DNA of 64,000 nt from VAZQ01 sp963817135 (GCA_963817135.1 CAWFNG010000018.1:1-64000), one strand, 5' to 3'. Positions 8,516 through 17,768 are shown, numbered from the stretch's first letter. Made by a program: numbers and translations. The notes: generated by a model not told the origin, from the sequence alone.

Positions 8516-10297
8516 ATGAGATTTTGGCTTCGCGCTCTCCTCGGCGCAATCGTTGTCGGCGGCATTGCAGTAGGCGGTCTGTCCTATGTTTTTTGGGACC
8601 AAACGGTTCTGATCGCGTCGATGGCGATAAATTATATGCGCTATTGGTCGGCTCCCGCCGGGACCCTCGAAACGGAAGTCGCCCAGGCCGGAGTGGCGGC
8701 GCAGCCGTCAGCGGCTTCGGCGTCGCCGCAGGCCGCTCCTGGCGGAACTGAGGGAGACTGGCCAAGCTACAACAAGACGCTCACCTCGGATCGCTTCTCG
8801 CAGTTAAGTCAGATCAACAGAACAAATGCCGACAAGCTCAAAGTTCTCTGCACTTATGATACGAGGCAATATACCGGCTTCAATTCCGGGCTGTTGGAGG
8901 TGAACGGCGCGCTGATCTTCGTGACCGCGTTCGACATCTTCTCCATCGATCCTTCGACATGCCGCGAGAACTGGCGCACGCATGAGGATTACGTTCCGGC
9001 CACGCCCCAGGAGGTCAATCGCGGCGCGGCGTATCTGGACGGCATGCTTTTCCGCGGCACCCAGGACGCCCGTATCCTCGCCTACGATTTCAAGACCGGC
9101 AAACGCATCTGGGAGACCGTCATCGGGGACCCGAAGAAGGGCGAGAGCGCCCCGGCGGCTCCGATCGCCTGGAACGGCTTGGTTTTCATCGGCAACGCAG
9201 GAGGCGACATCAAGGGAGTGAAGGGGCGCATGTATGCGCTCGACGCCAAGACCGGCAAGATCGTGTGGGAGTTCTACCTCGTGCCGAAGGCTGAAGGCGA
9301 TCCGACGCGCGGACCGCTGGGTGCCTCGCCTCTCAATGCGTCGACTTGGGGCAACTCGCTGCAAGGCGTGCCGATAACCGGCGGCGCGACCTGGACTTCA
9401 TACAGCTTGGACCCGGAAACCGGCTTGTTGTATGTCCCGGGCGGGAATCCCGCGCCTGATTTTGCAACCGACGTGCGTGAAGGGTCGAACCTTTATTCCG
9501 GCTCGGTCGTCGTCCTCGACGCGATGACCGGGGCTTACAAGAACCACTTCAAGATCGTTCCGAAAGACTGGCACGATTGGGACGTTTCTGGCGCTCCAGC
9601 CATTATCAAGACCGCAGGTGGCAAGAAGGTTCTGTCGGTCGCCCCGAAGGACGGCCACCTTTACGGCTTCGATCTCGACACCAATGCCTTGCTCTACAGG
9701 CTGCCGGTCACCCGGATGGAGAACGAAAACGCGCCGTTTGTAATCGGCAAGCCCGTCCACTTCTGTCCCGGCTCGATTGGCGGCGCCGAGTGGAACGGTC
9801 CTGCTTACGATCCCCAGTTGAACCTCGTTTTCATCGGCGAGGTTGAATGGTGCACCACCGTTACGCTCGTGCCGACCGAGAAAATCGCCGCCGTACCGCC
9901 CGGCAAGCCGTGGTCCGGCGAAGCATCGATTAACCCGTTCAACACCTGGGGTAAGGCGGACCCGACTTTTGACTGGGCGGGTTGGATGTACGCCGTCGAC
10001 GCCGACACGGGCGCTTGGAGATGGAGAGCAAAGACGAATTATCCCATTCAAAGCGGCATGACGCCGACGGCGGGCGGCATCGTTTTCTTCGGCGACATGG
10101 GTGGAAATTTCTACGTGCTTGACACAGCAAACGGGCGCAAATTGTGGGGCCAAAACCTCCGCGGCGCGATTGGCGGAGGCGTCATTACCTATTCGGTCAA
10201 TGGGACACAAAAGATCGCCGTTGCAAAAGGTCTCACAGAAATTCTGTGGCCAACCGAAATCACAACCGCCAAGGTGTCAATACTCGGATTGGAGTAA
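8516..10297 (+). CDS. membrane-anchored PQQ-dependent dehydrogenase
   Basis: An eight-bladed propeller quinoprotein of 593 aa with an uncleaved N-terminal anchor (LLGAIVVGGIAVGGLSYVFW). Blade motifs recur: GRMYALDAKTGKIVWEF, LDPETGLLYVPGGNPAPDF, GHLYGFDLDTNALLYRL, WMYAVDADTGAWRWRAKTNY, NFYVLDTANGRKLWGQNLRG. The region SVVVLDAMTG and the following PKDWHDWDVSGAPAI correspond to the catalytic-Asp and WD segments of alcohol-type quinoproteins. The residue two after that Asp is Met rather than Asp, so it looks calcium- rather than lanthanide-type. There is no CxxCH haem motif. A GAGAGGA ribosome-binding site precedes the ATG. Being last in the cyo operon, it probably passes electrons to ubiquinone and on to this oxidase. 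The substrate is not predictable. Confidence 0.88.
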   Translation: MRFWLRALLGAIVVGGIAVGGLSYVFWDQTVLIASMAINYMRYWSAPAGTLETEVAQAGVAAQPSAASASPQAAPGGTEGDWPSYNKTLTSDRFSQLSQINRTNADKLKVLCTYDTRQYTGFNSGLLEVNGALIFVTAFDIFSIDPSTCRENWRTHEDYVPATPQEVNRGAAYLDGMLFRGTQDARILAYDFKTGKRIWETVIGDPKKGESAPAAPIAWNGLVFIGNAGGDIKGVKGRMYALDAKTGKIVWEFYLVPKAEGDPTRGPLGASPLNASTWGNSLQGVPITGGATWTSYSLDPETGLLYVPGGNPAPDFATDVREGSNLYSGSVVVLDAMTGAYKNHFKIVPKDWHDWDVSGAPAIIKTAGGKKVLSVAPKDGHLYGFDLDTNALLYRLPVTRMENENAPFVIGKPVHFCPGSIGGAEWNGPAYDPQLNLVFIGEVEWCTTVTLVPTEKIAAVPPGKPWSGEASINPFNTWGKADPTFDWAGWMYAVDADTGAWRWRAKTNYPIQSGMTPTAGGIVFFGDMGGNFYVLDTANGRKLWGQNLRGAIGGGVITYSVNGTQKIAVAKGLTEILWPTEITTAKVSILGLE

Positions 10298-10313
10298 GGC
10301 GTCGCCAATCGCC

Positions 10314-10403
10314 TCACGGCGCGATGACCGCCGCGCTTTCCAGGCTGCCCTCGCGAAGCTCGTCGAGTGCTTGGACAAGTCCCAGCTCGGAAAGAGAGGC
10401 CAA
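10314..10403 (-). pseudogene. possible C-terminal remnant of a dehydrogenase
   Basis: Read on the minus strand, this gives LASLSELGLVQALDELREGS followed by LESAAVIAP and a stop. The pattern (ALDELREG ... stop after a short hydrophobic strand) resembles the end of zinc-type alcohol dehydrogenases, but the fragment is too short for a firm claim. It has no start and lies beside another remnant. Confidence 0.25.
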
Positions 10404-10474
10404 TCAAGTGCACGGGAACAACCAGCCCGCAAACGTTTCCACTACCAGCGTGGCGATGAAGGGGGAAGCCGTCC

Positions 10475-10567
10475 TCATCGGGCCAGCGCCGGCCGGACCT
10501 CGAGCACCGCAACGCGATAGCCGCTGCCGCCGAAGCCTGAGCCGATCACGATCACGTGGTAGTCGAA
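10475..10567 (-). pseudogene. remnant of a GMC-type FAD oxidoreductase N-terminus
   Basis: The minus strand reads FDYHVIVIGSGFGGSGYRVA, VLEVRPALAR and a stop. FDYHVIVIGSGFGGS is the dinucleotide-binding start of GMC or cholesterol-oxidase-like flavoproteins. It normally continues with a helix of about 12 residues before GYRVAVLE; here GGS is joined directly to GYRVAVLE. So an internal deletion has removed the helix, and the frame ends at once. No start codon is present and only five bases separate it from the HAD gene stop. Confidence 0.6.
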
Positions 10568-10571
10568 ACCA

Positions 10572-11633
10572 TTACTCGAACGCGAAGATGCGCCTCCAGT
10601 CGTTCTTCATGCTGATCACGTTCCAACCGTTCTTCTTTGCCTCATCATAAAGCGCCGGCGTGAAGGTACCGACCTTGCTGTCGGGTAGGCCCTGGGCCGG
10701 GCCGTAAGCATACTCGCGTGCGGCATCATCGTGCAGCACCAGCATCTTCAGTCGCGCGCCAGCACCAGCTCCGGTCCATTCCAGCATCTCGCGGTCTCCG
10801 GTCGAGTTGCCAAACGCAGCATAGGGCCGGCGGCCGATCATAAAATAGATTCCTTCCGGCTTGCCGGCATTGTTGTCGTTGAGCAGGAGCTTGGGCTCCT
10901 TGGTGAGAAACGGCTTGCCGTCTTTGGCATAACCGTACTTCGTTGCACCCGCGGTGCCGACGATTTGTTCGGGCGGAATGCCGTAGACTTTCTCGGCGTA
11001 GACGCGCACGAAGTCTTGGCCGCCGCCGGTCACGATGTAGGTCTTGTAAGCGCTGTCGCGCAGATATTGCAGGACTTCGAGCATCGGCTGATAGACGAGT
11101 TCGGTGTAGGGACGATTCCAGCGCGGATGGCGGGCGGTTTCGAGCCACTTCTTCGCTTCGATGCTGAACTCCTCCACCGTCATTCCAGTCAGTGTCGCAG
11201 CGAGGATTTTCTCGAGGTCCGGCATGCTCAGCTTGGCCATCGCCTCCCGGTCCCCGGACAGCACGGTCTTGAACGGCTCAACGTTTTTTAGTTCCGGCCG
11301 CTTCGCCACCACTGCCGGGACGCGTTCGAGGCAGTAGACCACTTGCGTGTACATCGGATGCTCGACCCACAGCGTGCCGTCCTGGTCGAACACTGCGATG
11401 CGGTCCTCCGGAAAAATATAGCTCGGGCTTGCCCGATCGATGGTGGCGCGCACGAAGTCGAAGATCGCCTGCTTCGCCGCGCCGTCATTCCACGACGGAA
11501 GCAGGCCGCCCGTCGTCGCGGTCTGCGCCCGCGCGGAAACAGGAAGCAGCGTTCCGGGCAGGCTTGGAAGCACCGCCAAAGCTGAGAGCAGTGCCCGACG
11601 GCTGACAGCGGAGAAAGAGGGGTTCGATCCCAT
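10572..11633 (-). CDS. exported HAD-superfamily phosphatase
   Basis: 353 aa with a signal peptide of twin-arginine type (SRRALLSALAVLPSLPG, cut near ARAQ), so it folds in the cytoplasm and acts in the periplasm. Haloacid-dehalogenase motifs are all visible: motif I FDQDGT with Asp83 as nucleophile and Asp85; motif II IVTGG with Thr202; a lysine in NAGKPEGI; and motif IV GNSTGDREML with Asp280. The long insert between motifs I and II forms a helical cap. It probably hydrolyses a small phosphate ester. It is the last gene of a minus-strand group of exported hydrolases (metallophosphoesterase, two sulfatases) separated by 100-250 base gaps, so co-transcription is possible but not shown. Confidence 0.85.
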   Translation of the reverse strand: MGSNPSFSAVSRRALLSALAVLPSLPGTLLPVSARAQTATTGGLLPSWNDGAAKQAIFDFVRATIDRASPSYIFPEDRIAVFDQDGTLWVEHPMYTQVVYCLERVPAVVAKRPELKNVEPFKTVLSGDREAMAKLSMPDLEKILAATLTGMTVEEFSIEAKKWLETARHPRWNRPYTELVYQPMLEVLQYLRDSAYKTYIVTGGGQDFVRVYAEKVYGIPPEQIVGTAGATKYGYAKDGKPFLTKEPKLLLNDNNAGKPEGIYFMIGRRPYAAFGNSTGDREMLEWTGAGAGARLKMLVLHDDAAREYAYGPAQGLPDSKVGTFTPALYDEAKKNGWNVISMKNDWRRIFAFE

Positions 11634-11784
11634 GGTCGGTCCGTTTTAGACACACCACGCTGCAGCTAATTTAAGCACCCGGTGCAAGCTTGTCCGATTG
11701 CGGATCCGTCATCGTTCAAGGTCCGATCCGGTACGCCAGGAGCTGGAAGCGCACACGACGATTCTCTACTCGAACAACTCCATG

Positions 11785-13110
11785 TCACTTGAACAACTCC
11801 ATGGTCGCGAACGGCTCCGCCGACCACGGTCGAAAGCGGTTCAGCGTGAACTTCGTCTTCTGACGAGGATCGACGTCCACGAGGAGGTAATTGTACTCCT
11901 CTTTGGGAGGCTGCCCCTTCCAATAGAGGTCGAGTGGATAATTCGCGGGAACCTTGATGGCCGTGCGCCCCGGGAGAATCGGGTCCTGTTCCGCTCCGCC
12001 GCCGCCCAGCAGCAGATATTTCACACCGTCCACTTCATAAAGCTCGGTCGTGTGTACGTGCCCGTTGAAAACGACGATCTCCAGATCCTTTGCGTATGAC
12101 GCGATAACCTTGTGGGGATTTTGCGAATTGGGAATGGGTCCCATGCCGGACCGGCAGAAGGCCGGGGCGTGGAAGGCGATGAAGACCTTGCGGGTGCCTG
12201 CAGTCTTCGCCTCATCCAGCCATTTCTTTAACTCCACCATCTGTGCTTCGTACTGGGGCCGATCAGCATCCCATGAGGACGGTGAGCGATAGTCGTATTT
12301 GCCGGTCCACAGGAAGATGAAACGAGCACCGTTGAAATCGAACTTATAGATGAGTCTCTTGTCGGAAACTCCGAACTGCTTCAAATACGGAAAAGCCTGC
12401 AGCAGGCCTTGGACGTCAGAGTCGTCCCATACTTCGTGATTGCCGACGGCGGGGAAAACACGACCCGGCAGGCCGGCGTCACGCATTTGATTGTCCGGGG
12501 CCGGCAACCGCTTCAATACGTCTTCATATACCAGCCTCCAGTAAGGGTTCTCGGAAGGTATGGGTCCCTGCTTGCCCCACCAAATCATGTCCCCGGTATT
12601 CAGAATGAACTTGGCCCGCCCGCTCTGGACATCTTTCACGATCTCGCGGGCGACCCACTCGCCGCCATGGAGCCGGAACATCGTGCGGTGCACGCCGGGA
12701 AGCAGTTTCACGTCCTCGACGGATGCCTCGGTGATCCAGCCCTTGTCGACCGTCAAAGTAGTCACTTCGCTTCTGGTATCGAAGGGCATGACGATCTGCA
12801 GCAGCTCGCCGGTGGCCGGGTCGTACGTTAACTTGACATCCCTTTTCACTATCTCTGCCGATACTTTCTCAGGAAGGACTAGATCAAAAATGTCGACCAT
12901 CAGCCCGGTCGCCTCCTCCCTCTGGTCCGATTTGTACGGAAGATACATCATCGACCGTGAGTCACCGTACACGGCAAACGAAAAAGCAGAACCGGCACCA
13001 CCTTTCGGTTGCTGGGCGGCGGCAGTCCGCGGCGCAATGGCCGGAAGAAGCGCCAAGCTCGAGAGCAGCACGCGACGGTTGATACCGGAGGAAGATGGGC
13101 TCGGTTTCAT
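11785..13110 (-). CDS. exported calcineurin-like metallophosphoesterase
   Basis: 441 aa with a signal of twin-arginine style (NRRVLLSSLALLPAIAP). Two-metal phosphoesterase motifs are present in order: FAVYGDSRS (Asp50), NTGDMIWWG (about 171-179), VGNHEVWDD (about 222-230), a His in FIAFHAPAF and GHVHTTELY near the C-terminus. Between the first and second motif an extra domain of about 100 residues is inserted. It is likely a periplasmic phosphomonoesterase or phosphodiesterase. It encodes the same type of N-terminus as the HAD gene downstream. The last codons (ATMELFK, stop) are followed by a second copy of the same short stretch, an imperfect 19-base-period tandem duplication at 11771-11803. 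Confidence 0.85.
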   Translation of the reverse strand: MKPSPSSSGINRRVLLSSLALLPAIAPRTAAAQQPKGGAGSAFSFAVYGDSRSMMYLPYKSDQREEATGLMVDIFDLVLPEKVSAEIVKRDVKLTYDPATGELLQIVMPFDTRSEVTTLTVDKGWITEASVEDVKLLPGVHRTMFRLHGGEWVAREIVKDVQSGRAKFILNTGDMIWWGKQGPIPSENPYWRLVYEDVLKRLPAPDNQMRDAGLPGRVFPAVGNHEVWDDSDVQGLLQAFPYLKQFGVSDKRLIYKFDFNGARFIFLWTGKYDYRSPSSWDADRPQYEAQMVELKKWLDEAKTAGTRKVFIAFHAPAFCRSGMGPIPNSQNPHKVIASYAKDLEIVVFNGHVHTTELYEVDGVKYLLLGGGGAEQDPILPGRTAIKVPANYPLDLYWKGQPPKEEYNYLLVDVDPRQKTKFTLNRFRPWSAEPFATMELFK

Positions 13111-13142
13111 TCTGATATCCTTTCAGACACACGACGCCGCTG

Positions 13143-14739
13143 CTAATTGTTGCTTTTCTGATTCATCAGCTTTTCCATGGCCTGGTCGATCGAGAAGCTG
13201 CCTGGCTTCTGCCGCGGCGGAAATTCCTGGAACGTTTGCAAGTGCTGCGCCACGATCGCCTGTGCCGGAACCAGGACGAACACATGCTCGACGAACCATT
13301 TGACGTAGTCGCCCGCCTCGTGCTCGGCACGCTCGAACGGGTCGGAGCGCAGGTTGAACAGCTTGGGCGCGCGCAGCGGGATCAATGGCTGCATCCACAC
13401 CTCCAGGCCGTGCGCCTGCTGTTCCATGAACACCGCCTTGTATTGGTCGTAGCGCAGGCCGGCGAAATTGCCGTCGTCGGTCCAGTAGAAGAACTCGCGG
13501 CGCTTGTCGGGGCCCTTGCCGGCGAGCACGTCGCGCTGGTCGTAGCCGTCGAGGTGCACCTTGAAGCTCTTGCCGCCGGCGCTGTAGCCCGCCAGCAGCT
13601 TGCTCGCGATGTCGGCCTCGCCCGCCGCCGCCACCAGCGTCTGCACCCAGTCCTCCGCCGAGACGATTTGATTGATCTCGGTGCGAGGCGGCACCAGGCC
13701 GGGCCAGCGCACGATCGCCGGCACGCGATAGCTGCCTTCCCAGTTGGTGTTCTTCTCGCCGCGGAACGGCGTGGTGCCGCCGTCCGGCCAGGTGAACGTC
13801 TCGGCGCCGTTATCGGTCGTGTAGATCACGATGGTGTTGTTGGCGATGCCGAGATCGTCGAGCTTCTTTAGGAGCTGGCCGACCTGTCCGTCATGCTCCA
13901 CCATGCCGTCCGGATAAACGCCGAGACCCGGTCTTGCCCTGGGATTCGGGCTTGAGCCGGGTCCAGATGTGCATGCGGGTCGAATTGAACCAGGCGAAGA
14001 ACGGCTTCTTGTCGCGGTTCGCGCGGTCGATGAAGTCGAGCGTGGCCTTGAGAAACTCCTCGTCCACCGTCTCCATGCGCTTCTTGGTGAGCGGGCCGGT
14101 GTCGGTGCAGCTCTGCTTGCCCCACTTGCCGAAACGCGGATCTTCGCCCGGCGTTTCGGCGATGGTCGCCGTGCATCGCAGGACGCCGCGCGGACCGAAG
14201 CGCAGCTTGAACTCCGGATTCTTCGGATAGTCCGGGTGCTCGGGCTCGTCCTCTGCATTCAAGTGGTAGAGATTGCCGAAGAACTCATCGAAGCCATGAA
14301 CCGTCGGCAGGAACTCGTTGCGGTCGCCAAGATGGTTCTTGCCGAATTGTCCTGTCATGTAGCCCTGCGGCTTGAGCAACTCGGCGAGGGTCGGGTCCTT
14401 CTCCGACAGTCCTTCCTTCGCTCCCGGCAGCCCCACTTTCAGGAGACCCGTGCGCATCGGGCTCTGTCCGGTGATGAACGCGGCACGGCCGGCAGTGCAG
14501 GACTGCTGGCCGTAGTAGTCCGTGAAGATCGCGCCTTCGTTGGCGATGCGGTCGATATTGGGCGTGCGGTAGCCCATCATGCCGCGGTTGTAGGCACTGA
14601 TGTTCCAGTAGCCGATATCATCGCCCATGATCACGAGGATGTTCGGTTTCTGCTGCTGCGCGCAGGCGGGTGCGACCGCCTCCGGGATGGAAGCGAGTAA
14701 TGCCAGCAGACCGAGCCAGAAGTTTCTGCTCATGCTCAT
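13143..14739 (-). pseudogene. arylsulfatase, split by a one-base frameshift
   Basis: A sulfatase with a Sec signal peptide (MSMSRNFWLGLLALLASIPE). It has the metal-binding start KPNILVIMGDDIGYWN and the formylglycine signature CTAGR (Cys81, Arg85), where Cys would be converted by a maturase. The frame from 14739 runs to ESQGKT and is then lost; the adjacent frame continues with GLGVYPDGMVEHDGQVGQLL, TTDNGAETFTWPDGG and the C-terminal domain to 13143. Removing one base of the CCC run at 13927-13929 restores one continuous protein of about 530 aa. The break is clean and the rest undamaged, so it is either very recent or a sequencing error. The neighbouring gene is a paralogue. Confidence 0.85.
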
Positions 14740-14927
14740 TGTCGATTTCCTCGCTATTGACTCTCAGCTTTAGAGATTATCGTGGGACACAGTCGGGTCG
14801 CGAGCGCGCCAAACACTCTGTCTTGCGCCTCTGAACATGATGAGCCGTAAATTTTTCCAAGGCACGCGCGGCACGGACAGCGCGACATGCGGACGACAAT
14901 TTGCTTGCAAGGGTCTTGCTGTCGTTT

Positions 14928-14954
14928 GCGGGCGCCCCACAATGGGGCGCCCGC
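14928..14954 (-). terminator. perfect hairpin after the second arylsulfatase gene
   Basis: An 11-bp perfect GC-rich stem (GCGGGCGCCCC and its complement) with a 5-base loop lies 28 bases after the stop of the sulfatase gene read on the minus strand. No strong T run follows on either strand, so it may stabilise the transcript end or act with Rho rather than as a classical intrinsic terminator. Confidence 0.45.
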
Positions 14955-14982
14955 TTCGTCGCATTACACTCGTCTCAAGCGG

Positions 14983-16701
14983 CTAGTCGCCGGGGTGACT
15001 GGCATTAGCCTTCTTGACCTCCGCCAGGATCCCACTGAGATTGTAGGACTCGGGCGCCTGCAGCGGCGGGAACTTCTCGTACGACGACAGCTGCTCCAGC
15101 CACAGCTGCTGGCCAATCGGCAGCATGTTCCAGTCATACAGGAAGCCGGTCACTGGGCCGGCGAGCGCACCGCCAAAGGACAAGACCGTCTTCTGGCTCG
15201 TGCCGACGGCCTGTTCGAAGGGGTCGCGCTTGATGTTATTGACCAGGGTGAAGTGGAACGAGGTGAGTGGCATGATCCACCCCGTCGCGCCCTCTTGCGA
15301 CATGGTATAGTACATCTTCCAGTTCTTGTAGCGCACGGCGGACGGCGTCGCGCCCGAGTAATAGAAGAAGTAGTCGCGCGCCGACTTTTGCGACGTGCCT
15401 TCGAGGTAGTCGCGCTGGTCGAAGCCATCGAGCGTGGTCTTGACGATGCCGGGGTACTGGCCGGCCTCGATCCGCTCCTTCAGCCCATTACCCTTGGGTC
15501 CGCCGGCGATGTTAACCAGCGTGGGCACCCAGTCCAGCGCGGCGAAAAGCTGGTTCTTGACCGTACCCGGCCTGATGTGGCCCGGCCAACGGACGACGAG
15601 CGGAGCGCGGTAGCCGCCTTCCCAGGCCTCGCCCTTCTGGCCCTTGAACGGCGTGACGCCGCCATCGGGGAAGGTGATGGCCTCGGCGCCGTTGTCGGTG
15701 GTGAACACGACGATGGTGTTGTCGAGCTGGCCCATGGCCTCCAGCTTCGCGAGCACGAGGCCGATGTTGTCGTCCATCTGCTTCATGCCGGCCTCGTTGA
15801 CACCCCAGTCCTTGCCGCCCGGCTCACCCACCATGGCCATATACTTTTCCGACAGCACGGTGGTGACGTGCATGCGCGCCGGGTTGTACCAGACGAAGAA
15901 CGGCTTGTTGGTCTGACGGGGGTTGTTACGATCGAGGAAGTCGATGACCTTGGCAGAGATTTCCTCGTCCACCGTCTTCGAGCGCTCCAAGGTCAGCGGG
16001 CCCTCGTCCTTGCACATCTGGTTCTTCTCGGTGCCGTCGGAGGACTTGCACCAGAGCACCGGGCGCGGCGGTGTCAGGCAGATCGTCGTCTTGGGATCCA
16101 CGGCGCCGGGGACCTCCGGAACGCCGGGGATCGGCGTGTTCTTGCACGGCGGCGCGACAGTCTGCAGGAGCGGTGTCTTGTTGATGTCGGGGAAGCTCAC
16201 CTGCTGCATCGCGTCGAGGTGGTAGAGGTAGCCCCAATACTCCTGAAAGCCGTGCGCGGTGGGCAGCGCCGCGGTGTGATCGCCCAGGTGGTTCTTGCCG
16301 AACTCGCCGGTGTTGTAGCCGAGATCGAGCAGGAATTTGGCGAGCGCCGGAGTGCCGGGCCGCAAATAGGAGGGACTGCCGGGCAGTTGCGGCGGGATCA
16401 TGCCGGTGCGCAGCGGATACATGCCGGTAAAGAAGGCATTGCGCCCGGAGGTGCAGCTCTGCATGGCGACATAGTCCATGAAGATCGCGCCCTCGTTCCC
16501 GATGCGGTCGATGTTGGGCGTTTCCCCGACCATCAGGCCGCGGTGATAGATGCTCGGCTGCATCCAGCCGATGTCGTCGCCCATAATGAAGAGGATGTTG
16601 GGCTTAGCTTGCTGTTGTTGCGCGGCTGCCGGCAGGCTTGCGGCCATTATAACGGCGAACGTCGCCAACGCACCGAGCCAGAAAGATCTAGTCACATTCA
16701 T
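14983..16701 (-). CDS. exported arylsulfatase
   Basis: Intact sulfatase of 572 aa. The signal peptide is FWLGALATFAVIMAASLPAA, cut before QQQQAKPN. It has the Asp-Asp metal site in FIMGDDIGW (Asp42, Asp43), the formylglycine motif CTSGR (Cys83, Arg87), the KNHLGDH segment, and TTDNGAEAITFPDGGVTPFK in the second half. It hydrolyses sulfate esters in the periplasm once the Cys is converted to formylglycine; no maturase gene is in the window. It resembles the preceding frameshifted sulfatase over its whole length and has an extra insert with several Cys residues (CKNTPI ... TICLTPP ... LWCKSSDG). The pair probably arose by tandem duplication. Confidence 0.9.
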   Translation of the reverse strand: MNVTRSFWLGALATFAVIMAASLPAAAQQQQAKPNILFIMGDDIGWMQPSIYHRGLMVGETPNIDRIGNEGAIFMDYVAMQSCTSGRNAFFTGMYPLRTGMIPPQLPGSPSYLRPGTPALAKFLLDLGYNTGEFGKNHLGDHTAALPTAHGFQEYWGYLYHLDAMQQVSFPDINKTPLLQTVAPPCKNTPIPGVPEVPGAVDPKTTICLTPPRPVLWCKSSDGTEKNQMCKDEGPLTLERSKTVDEEISAKVIDFLDRNNPRQTNKPFFVWYNPARMHVTTVLSEKYMAMVGEPGGKDWGVNEAGMKQMDDNIGLVLAKLEAMGQLDNTIVVFTTDNGAEAITFPDGGVTPFKGQKGEAWEGGYRAPLVVRWPGHIRPGTVKNQLFAALDWVPTLVNIAGGPKGNGLKERIEAGQYPGIVKTTLDGFDQRDYLEGTSQKSARDYFFYYSGATPSAVRYKNWKMYYTMSQEGATGWIMPLTSFHFTLVNNIKRDPFEQAVGTSQKTVLSFGGALAGPVTGFLYDWNMLPIGQQLWLEQLSSYEKFPPLQAPESYNLSGILAEVKKANASHPGD

Positions 16702-17005
16702 GGTTCGCTCCCTCAGTGTAATTTCCTGAGATTAGCGCCAGTCTGCACCAAAGGAAATTCGTGAGCTATGCAAATTTAGCGGATGGGCAATCCGGCCAGT
16801 TCCAAAACACGAAAAATTTATTCACATAACCGTCACGCAGCGTGAGAGTCCGTCACGCGCGAACCGCCCCCGCCGTCATTCACCACAAGGATGGCCGAAC
16901 GGAACCTGTCGAACTGGCGATCCCTGCACGAACATCGTGGGGTGATACCTTCCTTCCAATTGCGGATTGTCATGGTTCATATGCGCGTCATCGCATAAAA
17001 ACGGG
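16702..17005. other. intergenic region upstream of the sulfatase genes
   Basis: About 300 bases between the sulfatase start and the chimeric gene end. No open frame with family-like sequence, repeat or RNA gene was recognised. It should contain the promoter of the minus-strand sulfatase gene; an AT-rich stretch near 16805-16825 is the most likely place. Confidence 0.35.
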
Positions 17006-17635
17006 TCATTCGCGGAGTAACATCGAGATCAACGCGAGAACTCCAAGGATCGCGATCAATGCAGCAAGCAGTCCCGCCCTGGAGCGGGGAATTCTGGGAT
17101 ATTGTTCTGTGACCGGATATTGCGCTTTCAGCGTCTGAATGGCCCAACGATGATCCAAGCCTGCCAACAGCAACGTCAGCAATCCGACGATAATCATTGT
17201 CAGTCCAAACCCATGCGGGCCGATGTCACGATAATAGATCCAGGGCGCGAGCATGAATTCCGACAGGCCTTCGGTGTGGTCGAAGTGTAAATGGGTGAGA
17301 AACAGGCGGGTCAGATCTTTCGGTTCGAGGGCAGCGATCTTTCCGCCATACGCAGGAGTGCTCACTTGCGAGTTTCGCCAAAAGCCTGGGCCACAGTCGA
17401 AAATGTAAGGCTGACCGTTGACGACAACTGCGGTGGAGATCTCGCTGTGGCGAGGGTCGGCCGCCGGCGTCCCACTGCCGATTACGACGACCTTGGTTAC
17501 GTCGGATGTCGAATAGTCCCGCCCATACGCATAGCCGAGCGGCGCCCCTTCGGCGCGGCTGGGAGTCGGCTTGTCCTTGACGATCTGCTGGGCAATTGCC
17601 GTATTGAGCAGGAGAAGAATTAGAGATGTTGTCAA
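17006..17635 (-). pseudogene. chimera: metallo-beta-lactamase half joined to DUF202-like half
   Basis: A 209-codon frame starting at a TTG (17635) with a signal-like segment (SLILLLLNTAIA). The first half is a metallo-beta-lactamase fold hydrolase: VVVIGSGTPAADPRHSEIST, FDCGPGFWRN and the metal motif THLHFDH, ending at LSEFMLAPWIY. There it changes abruptly to RDIGPHGFGLTMIIVGLLTL, a conserved-looking two-helix C-terminus with PRSRAGLLAALIAILGVLAL, as in DUF202/YidH-like membrane proteins. The remaining metal ligands of the first family (downstream His and Asp) and the first half of the second are missing. A deletion seems to have fused two genes in frame. It could still be translated, but enzymatic activity is unlikely. 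Confidence 0.6.
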
Positions 17636-17768
17636 CAGACGAGTGTCGCACTTGTACTCGATCCATTCTTCGCCTCCATTTAATGTTCCTTCAGAAATGC
17701 CAGCGCGTGATCGCTTCTCGTACTACCCGGGCGCCACCTTATTAGCGGGCATCCGCGCAGCCCGGCTA

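Noticed and set aside
8516..10297. Lanthanide-dependent XoxF-type methanol dehydrogenase
   Set aside because: The extra Asp two residues after the presumed catalytic Asp is absent (DAM), the protein is membrane-anchored, and no xoxJ or xoxG-like genes adjoin it.
14887..16764. Plus-strand open frame of 625 codons opposite the second arylsulfatase
   Set aside because: Low-complexity Arg/Leu/Val/Ala sequence without motifs; the sulfatase on the minus strand has all active-site residues.
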